Shown: piece after piece, positions 33,616-38,094 of the stretch
Numbering within the stretch: position 1 is the first letter of the stretch
Layout: each line of letters starts with the position of its first letter
Source: Planctomycetota bacterium
GTDB taxonomy: Bacteria > Planctomycetota > UBA1135 > UBA2386
Assembly: GCA_027621295.1 (NCBI GenBank)
Contig: JAQCBR010000027.1
Coordinates: 1-38,094 of the forward strand
Direction: 5' to 3'
Length of the DNA stretch: 38,094 nucleotides
Position numbers and translations under genes: made by a program
Notes under the pieces: generated by a model
What the model saw: only the letters and a program-made list of their open reading frames with translations
The model's database searches: none
What the model was told of the DNA's origin: nothing

Positions 33616-34950
33616 TCACTTCTCCCCTTCCGAGCCGCCGAACAGCAGCTGCAGACGCTGGTCCTTGGAGCGCTCGTAGGCGACTTCGCCCTCGAGCAGC
33701 ACGGTCTCGACCCAGGTCGTCGCGGCCAGCGGCGAGCCGGTCAGCACCTGGAGGTTGGCGACCTTGCCGACCTCGATCGAGCCGAACTCGGCGTCGACGC
33801 CGAGGATGCGGGCCGGCACGGTCGTCAGCGCGCGCATAGCGGTTGCCGGATCGACGCCGTGGCGGACCATCGTCGCCATCTGCCACCATGGGTAGCGCTC
33901 GGCGGAGCGGCCGCTCTCGGACACCCCGATCGCGAACTCGATGCCCGCGTCGGCGAGGATCTTGGCCTGGCAGACGACGGTCTCCTCGCCGGTCTCCGGG
34001 TCACGCTCGGTGTACTCGATCGCGTTCTCGTCGAGGACGATCGGCAGGTTCAGCTCGCGGAGCTGGTCGGCGGCCTTGTAGCAGCGGGGGCCGAGCACCA
34101 GCACGAGGCGCACCCCGTACTTCTCGACCATGCGCGCGACCTCCGGGACCTCTGCGGCGCTGGGCACGTAGAGGAAGCCGGTGATCTTCTGCTCGACGAG
34201 GTCGATGACCGGCTGCTTGGTCTTGTCGGCCTTCTCCTCGAAGTCCTTGTCCTCGGCGATCGCTCCGGCGGCCTTCTCGGCGTCGAACTCCTCCTTCTTG
34301 CGGGCGAGGTCGGCGCGCAGGCGGACGGCTTCGTCGAGCGCGTTGCGGAGCTTCCGCATCTGCGCCATCCGGCTCCCGCCTCGGCCCGAGGCCAGCGACA
34401 GCTTGATGCCGCCGCGGTCGACGACCGTCATGTCCTCGACGGTCTTGCCGAACGGGCGGACGACCATGCCCTGGCCGCCGATCAGCGTCGCGTTGCCCGG
34501 GATCACGTGTGCGGTGCCGATGCCGTTGCGCAGCGCCTCCTCGAAGAACAGCGACGACGGGTCGATGGAGTCCTGCACCGTCAGGAACGGGACGTTCTGC
34601 ATCATCTCGTTCCCGCCGCTCAGGCCGCCCGGGGTGTGGGCGAGCACGTAGGTCGGCGCAACGATCTTGCCGGTCGCGTCGATGACCTTGGCGTTCCAGG
34701 GAACCTCGATGTCCGAGCCGACCGCGGTGATGCGGCCGTTCTCGATCAGCACGACGGCGTTCTCCATCGTCGCACCGGTTCCGGTCAGGACCTTGCCGGC
34801 GCGGACCGCCACGAGGTCCTGTGCGGCGACGGGGGCCACGAGGGCCGTGACGGCGAGCGCGAGCGGTCGGGTGAAGCGGGTCATCATCGACGGTTGGGAG
34901 GAACGGTTGGGAATGCGGGTGGTGAGCGGGGCGGTGGAGCGGGGGATCAC
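33616..34950 (-). CDS. Secreted amidohydrolase-like protein, metal site lost (array gene 4)
   Basis: 444 residues if GTG 34950 is used. The metal motif is Ala-His-Thr-Pro (104-107): the first His is kept but the second is Pro107. A Lys remains at the carboxy-Lys place (GGIKLSLASGRGG), but the later His and the catalytic Asp (FAIGVSESGRS) are gone. Hallmarks kept are IPGNATLIGGQGMVVR and FGSIEVGKVANLQVLTGSPL. A highly charged helical insert (about 215-262, Lys/Glu/Ala-rich) lies in the barrel. The GTG start has AGGAGG seven bases upstream and overlaps the previous stop (GTGA), but gives a 29-residue n-region before the hydrophobic core. ATG 34887 or 34884 gives a standard signal peptide (TRFTRPLALAVTALVAPVAA). 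I prefer GTG on translational grounds, with moderate certainty. Confidence 0.82.
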   Translation of the reverse strand: MIPRSTAPLTTRIPNRSSQPSMMTRFTRPLALAVTALVAPVAAQDLVAVRAGKVLTGTGATMENAVVLIENGRITAVGSDIEVPWNAKVIDATGKIVAPTYVLAHTPGGLSGGNEMMQNVPFLTVQDSIDPSSLFFEEALRNGIGTAHVIPGNATLIGGQGMVVRPFGKTVEDMTVVDRGGIKLSLASGRGGSRMAQMRKLRNALDEAVRLRADLARKKEEFDAEKAAGAIAEDKDFEEKADKTKQPVIDLVEQKITGFLYVPSAAEVPEVARMVEKYGVRLVLVLGPRCYKAADQLRELNLPIVLDENAIEYTERDPETGEETVVCQAKILADAGIEFAIGVSESGRSAERYPWWQMATMVRHGVDPATAMRALTTVPARILGVDAEFGSIEVGKVANLQVLTGSPLAATTWVETVLLEGEVAYERSKDQRLQLLFGGSEGEK

Positions 34951-36170
34951 GGCGTGACCTCCTGTCCGCGGATGTAGACCGCCTCGGCGGTGGAAGTCGG
35001 CGACAGCGGGTCGCCGGACCAGATCACGAGGTCGGCCTCGAGCCCGGGTGCGAGCGAGCCGACACGGTCCTCGACGCCGATCATCCGAGCGGCGTCGAGA
35101 GTGACGGCGCGGAGCGCGCGGTCGTGCGGGAGGCCGTGGCGCACCGCGAACATCGCCTCGTTGGCGAGGCCGAGCGAGCCTTCGTCGGCGCCGGTGCAGA
35201 TCGCGAAGGGCACGTCCTTCTTCGCGAGCAGGTTCAGCGTGTGGTAGCGGACGTCGGCGCCCTCGGGCGCATCGCTACGGCTCGGCGCGGCGACGAGGAC
35301 CGGGATGCCCGCAGCTGCGAGGTCGTCGACCACGCGCCAGGCTTCGGTCGCTTCCTCGACCATCGTCTTGTAGCCGAACTCCTCGGCGAGGCGGATCGCG
35401 GTGCGGATGTCCTGCTCGGCGCGGGCGGTCGTGCGCACCGTCACCTCGCCGCGCAGCGCGCGGACCAGGACCTCCATGCCCGGGTCGAAGCCCGTCATCT
35501 CGGGGTCGCCCTCGGGGACCGTCTTCTGGTCCTGGTAGGCGATCGCGTCGTAGAACGCCTTGCGGGCCTCCCAGACCACGCCCATGCGGGTGGTGGGACG
35601 GCGGTAGTAGATGCCGACCGGAGTGCCGCCGCGGATCGCGCGGTTGCCGCTCGACGGCTCGCTACCCATCGTCAGGCGCAGGCCCGACTCGTCCTGGACG
35701 AGCATCTCGGCGACCGTGTCACCGGCCGTCTTGATCACAGCGCCGAGTCCTCCGACCACGTTGCGGTTGCCGGGGTTGACCTGGACGGTCGTCACGCCGC
35801 CGCGGCGTGCGCGCGACAGGCGCGGGTCGGTCGGGTCGAGCGCGTCGATCACGCGGAGGTGCGGGGTGACCTCTTCGCCCTGCTCGTTCAGGTCCTGGCC
35901 CGCGACGCCGAGCGTCGTGCCCGCGTCGACGAGGCCGGGGGTCAGGAACTTGCCGGTGCAGTCGACGACCTGTGCGCCTTCGGGAACCTTCGTGTCGGCG
36001 CCGCCGACCGCGACGATGCGGCCGCCGGCGACCACCACGACGCCGTTCTGGATCGGCGCCGCGGAGATCGGGTGGACCTGGGCGCCACGGAAGACCGTCA
36101 CGCGGTCCTGCGCCGCGAGTCCGGCTGCGAGAGCGAGCGCGATCGGCGCTGCGAGGAACGTGCTCTTCAT
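34947..36170 (-). CDS. Secreted amidohydrolase-like protein, metal site lost (array gene 3)
   Basis: 407 residues, signal peptide 1-21 (ALALAAGLAAQ). After Pro-Gly-Leu-Val-Asp (78-82) the HxH is replaced by Gly84 and Thr86 (AGTTLG). The Lys site is Arg (SGLRLTMGSEPSS), and no late His or Asp is seen (FAICTGADEGS). It keeps the loop NPGNRNVVGGLGAVIK, the family TTRMG motif and the C-terminal VGSLAPGLEADLVIWSGDPL. It is therefore a well-folded-looking but probably non-hydrolytic paralog. The ATG at 36170 overlaps the upstream stop (ATGA, 36167-36170), and its own stop overlaps the next gene's GTG. Confidence 0.85.
   Translation of the reverse strand: MKSTFLAAPIALALAAGLAAQDRVTVFRGAQVHPISAAPIQNGVVVVAGGRIVAVGGADTKVPEGAQVVDCTGKFLTPGLVDAGTTLGVAGQDLNEQGEEVTPHLRVIDALDPTDPRLSRARRGGVTTVQVNPGNRNVVGGLGAVIKTAGDTVAEMLVQDESGLRLTMGSEPSSGNRAIRGGTPVGIYYRRPTTRMGVVWEARKAFYDAIAYQDQKTVPEGDPEMTGFDPGMEVLVRALRGEVTVRTTARAEQDIRTAIRLAEEFGYKTMVEEATEAWRVVDDLAAAGIPVLVAAPSRSDAPEGADVRYHTLNLLAKKDVPFAICTGADEGSLGLANEAMFAVRHGLPHDRALRAVTLDAARMIGVEDRVGSLAPGLEADLVIWSGDPLSPTSTAEAVYIRGQEVTP
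34958..34963 (-). promoter_or_regulatory. Ribosome binding site supporting a GTG start for array gene 4
   Basis: AGGAGG on the minus strand lies 7 bases before GTG 34950 and within the final codons (Gln-Glu-Val) of array gene 3. The GTG shares bases with that gene's TGA, which suggests coupled re-initiation. Confidence 0.5.
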
Positions 36171-37354
36171 CGGGCGGCCTCCGGGGTGTCCTGGCCGTGC
36201 TGTGCGGAGACGTGGACCGGCTCGCCGCCGATCCACACCTGGATCAGGCTCGACGACAGGTCGACGGGGTCGCCGTTCATCACGACGAAGTCGGCGTTGC
36301 GTCCGACGCGGAGCGTGCCGATGCGGTCTCCCGCGCCGATCTGCTCGGCCGGGATCTGGGTGATCGCGGCCAGCGCCTTCGCGCGGTCGAGGCCGTGCTG
36401 GATCGCGAGCGCCGCCGCGCGGCGCAGGTCGGTGCCGCGCGTCGCGAGGAACGAGAAGCGCACGCCCGCCGCGCCGAGGCGCGCAGGCATCTCGAGCTGC
36501 TCTTCCGTCGAGCCGTAGCCGAGCGGAGCGAGGGCCAAGGACACGCCACTGCCGCGCAGGCGCTCCAGCGTCTTGTCCTCGATCTCCTGGACCTCGAGCA
36601 GGATCGGCGTGATCTCGAACTCGGCGGCGAGGTCGAGGGCAGTCGTCAGCTCGGCGTGGGTGCGCGCGTGGATCGCGATCGGCGTCCCGCCCTCGAGAGC
36701 GCCGCGGACGACGCTCAGCCCCTCGCCGTTCGGGCCGAGCGGACGCTGAGCGTCGCGGAAAGCCGACCGGATCAGGTCGGCCGCGCCCATGCGCGACGTC
36801 GGGAAGCGGTCGTTCTTCAGCGACTCGCGCACCAGCGCGAGCTTCAGGTAGCCGAGGCCGGGCAGCACCTGGCCGCCCATCGCCGTCGTCCCCGGCTGCA
36901 CGACGGACGCGATGCCGCCGAATGTGTTGTCCGAGGTCGGCGCGAGCGCGACGGCGGTGATGCCGGTCCGCGGACGGCCGGCGAGTTCTTCACCGAACGG
37001 GTCGAACGCATCCGCGGTGACGAGCGACGGCGTGAACGCGTCGATCGACTCGCCGAGGTCGGCGCCCTGGTCGAGCAGGTCGTGCACGGCGACGAGGCCC
37101 GGAGCCACGGTCGCGTGCTCCCAGTTGATCTGCCGCGCACGCCTGGCGGCCTCGGCCGGGATCGACGCGCCGATGCCGGCGACCTTGCCGTCGCGGATCA
37201 GGATGCGCGCGTCAGCGCCGCTGAGCCACTCGTTCGGCGCGACCACGAGGTTGCCCGCGCGGATCAGCACGGACGAGCCGTCGGCGCCCTGCGCTGCGAG
37301 CGTGCCGGCGAACCCGAGGGTCGCGCACGTCAGGGAGAGGAGGATTCGTTGCAT
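36167..37354 (-). CDS. Secreted amidohydrolase-like protein, metal site lost (array gene 2)
   Basis: 395 residues, signal peptide 1-22 (LSLTCATLGFAGTLAAQ). After Pro-Gly-Leu-Val the motif is Ala-Val-His-Asp-Leu (89-93): one His kept, the second replaced by Leu93. Lys is kept in GYLKLALVRESLK, a His is kept in IAIHART, but the catalytic Asp region (FSFLATRGTD) is changed. The hallmark loop is diverged (APTSDNTFGGIASVVQ), and the C-terminus IGTLRVGRNADFVVMNGDPV is conserved. The family SRMG motif is present. This member keeps the most partial ligands of the non-catalytic set, so residual metal binding is possible. It starts 10 bases after the stop of the gene at 37365 and ends with a 4-base overlap. 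Confidence 0.84.
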   Translation of the reverse strand: MQRILLSLTCATLGFAGTLAAQGADGSSVLIRAGNLVVAPNEWLSGADARILIRDGKVAGIGASIPAEAARRARQINWEHATVAPGLVAVHDLLDQGADLGESIDAFTPSLVTADAFDPFGEELAGRPRTGITAVALAPTSDNTFGGIASVVQPGTTAMGGQVLPGLGYLKLALVRESLKNDRFPTSRMGAADLIRSAFRDAQRPLGPNGEGLSVVRGALEGGTPIAIHARTHAELTTALDLAAEFEITPILLEVQEIEDKTLERLRGSGVSLALAPLGYGSTEEQLEMPARLGAAGVRFSFLATRGTDLRRAAALAIQHGLDRAKALAAITQIPAEQIGAGDRIGTLRVGRNADFVVMNGDPVDLSSSLIQVWIGGEPVHVSAQHGQDTPEAAR

Positions 37355-37364
37355 CGGTCGGGGC

Positions 37365-38094
37365 CTACTCCTTCAGGGAAACGCCGGAGGAGAGGACGCG
37401 CAGCACGCGCGCGTCGCTCGAGCCGAGCGGGGCAGAGGTGATGACGAGGTCGGCGAGCTTGCGGGGCTCGATCGAACCGACGCGGTCGGCGACGCCGAGC
37501 ACCTCGGCCGGGGTCAGCGTGATCGCGCGGACGGCGACGTCTTCGGGGACGCCCTGGCCGATCGCCTCGGCGACGATCGCCGGGAGGAAGCGGCCGCGCT
37601 TGTTCGAGCCGGATGCCAGCGCGAACGGCATCGAGCGCGCTGCGAGGTGGGCGGCGACGCTCTCGGTCTCCATGCCCTCGGGCGCGAAGCGGGCGCCGGT
37701 CTGCCCGGCGTCCTCGACCGACAGCGCGGTCGTCAGGATCACCGTGAGCCCGGCGTCGGCCAGCGTGTCGATCGCGTCGGCCGCGCCTGTGGCGAGTTCG
37801 ATCGCGACGCGCTCGATGCCGTGTTCGCGGGCGATCTCGACGGCGCGCTCGATCTCGTCGCGGCGGTGCGCCTCGACGAAGAACGCGAGTTCGCCGTCAC
37901 GGACGGCGATCAGCGCGTCCTTGGCCGGTTCGGCCGCCGGCTCCGCCGGGAACTTCGGGCGCTCGGGGGCCTTGTCCTCGTCCTTGGCCTCGGCTGGCTT
38001 GTCGCCGCCCTCCTGCGGGGCGGCGGGAGCAGGCTGCGCGCTCGGCGGGTTCGGGCCGGCGGTGCCGGGTCGCGGCGGACCACCGCGACCGCCG
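37365..38094 (-). CDS. Amidohydrolase-like protein, partial (array gene 1 in this window)
   Basis: The C-terminal 242 or so residues of another array member; the frame is open to the right window edge, so the 5' end is outside. The visible N-terminal part is a long Pro/Gly/Ala then Lys/Glu/Asp-rich linker (starting GGRGGPPRPGTAG, later GDKPAEAKDEDKAPERPKFP). Then come barrel helices and strands (DALIAVRDGELAFFVEAHRR) and the conserved end RVGSIEPRKLADLVITSAPL. The family's His in the barrel reads Phe-Phe-Val-Glu-Ala-His. Its metal site lies outside the window. The linker composition matches that of genes 26685-28103 and 25321-26688. It belongs to the same transcription unit, 10 bases upstream of the next gene. 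Confidence 0.82.
   Translation of the reverse strand, partial: GGRGGPPRPGTAGPNPPSAQPAPAAPQEGGDKPAEAKDEDKAPERPKFPAEPAAEPAKDALIAVRDGELAFFVEAHRRDEIERAVEIAREHGIERVAIELATGAADAIDTLADAGLTVILTTALSVEDAGQTGARFAPEGMETESVAAHLAARSMPFALASGSNKRGRFLPAIVAEAIGQGVPEDVAVRAITLTPAEVLGVADRVGSIEPRKLADLVITSAPLGSSDARVLRVLSSGVSLKE

Noticed and set aside
30875-33679. A long plus-strand open frame opposite the double amidohydrolase-like gene
   Set aside because: Low-complexity Arg/Ala/Asp/Val translation, no signal or motif, while the minus strand encodes clear family motifs over the same bases.
25321-38094. Reading the degenerate amidohydrolase-like genes as ordinary pseudogenes
   Set aside because: All have full-length open frames, signal peptides (where the 5' end is visible), tight overlaps and conserved C-terminal and loop motifs. 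Only the metal ligands are lost.
1-38094. CRISPR arrays, tRNA or rRNA genes, insertion sequences, integrases
   Set aside because: No regularly spaced repeats, no recognisable tRNA or rRNA segments in the gaps, and no transposase or integrase-like translation on either strand.

Overview
The window is very G+C-rich, densely packed bacterial chromosome with little intergenic DNA. Recognisable gene content points to a free-living heterotroph, most probably a planctomycete (Planctomycetota). The supporting signs are a secreted seven-bladed FG-GAP protein with a C-terminal Gly-Ala-Gly-Cys-Pro-Gly-Ser domain, a HEAT-plus-von-Willebrand-A protein, a planctomycete-style multiheme cytochrome, and many secreted COG1228-type amidohydrolases. 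This lineage call is an inference from protein style, not from a marker gene. No rRNA, tRNA, CRISPR array, insertion sequence or phage gene was seen.

Left part (1-25200), mostly housekeeping and central metabolism in short gene groups on both strands. It begins with a compact S46 dipeptidyl-peptidase (58-1761). Next is an octaheme cytochrome c translationally coupled to a four-helix membrane protein (1878-4348). Then come 5-formyltetrahydrofolate cyclo-ligase, a HEAT/vWA protein and a DUF389 membrane protein (4651-7878). A methylmalonyl-CoA mutase small-subunit-like protein and a universal stress protein follow (7889-10480). An isopropylmalate/isocitrate dehydrogenase-family enzyme and an RsbW-like/GNAT fusion follow (10605-13217). 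Then a uridine kinase plus 6-phosphogluconolactonase pair (13224-14582), the FG-GAP protein (14656-16356), an intact secreted amidohydrolase with a CBS-domain protein (16393-18466), and an M28 aminopeptidase (18629-20206). The part ends with a fused isobutyryl-CoA mutase IcmF (20231-23611), a di-heme peroxidase-like lipoprotein (23784-24755) and a SnoaL-like protein (24803-25204).

Right part (25321-38094, continuing past the right edge). This is the striking region: nine consecutive minus-strand genes, joined by start/stop overlaps or very short gaps, that carry ten modules of one amidohydrolase family. Nearly all have signal peptides. Only two neighbouring genes (28100-29392 and 29430-30821) keep the full metal-site set (HxH, Lys, His, His, Asp). 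In the seven other modules whose metal-site region is visible, the HxH motif is replaced by something different each time, while the C-terminal Gly-Ser-(Ile/Leu)-x4-(Lys/Arg)-x-Ala-Asp motif and an internal Pro-Gly...Gly-Gly-x-Gly...Lys loop are kept. One gene is a tandem double module with a separate beta-rich domain inserted in its second half. The best reading is a secreted multi-subunit system in which two catalytic subunits are accompanied by many pseudo-amidohydrolase paralogs acting as scaffold, regulator or ligand-binding subunits. I do not know of a description of such a system.

Taken together, the secreted exopeptidases (S46, M28), secreted amidohydrolases, IcmF and mutase-like proteins fit a lifestyle of degrading peptides and amides and feeding branched or odd-chain acyl-CoA units into central metabolism. 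This link is inferred from gene content only.
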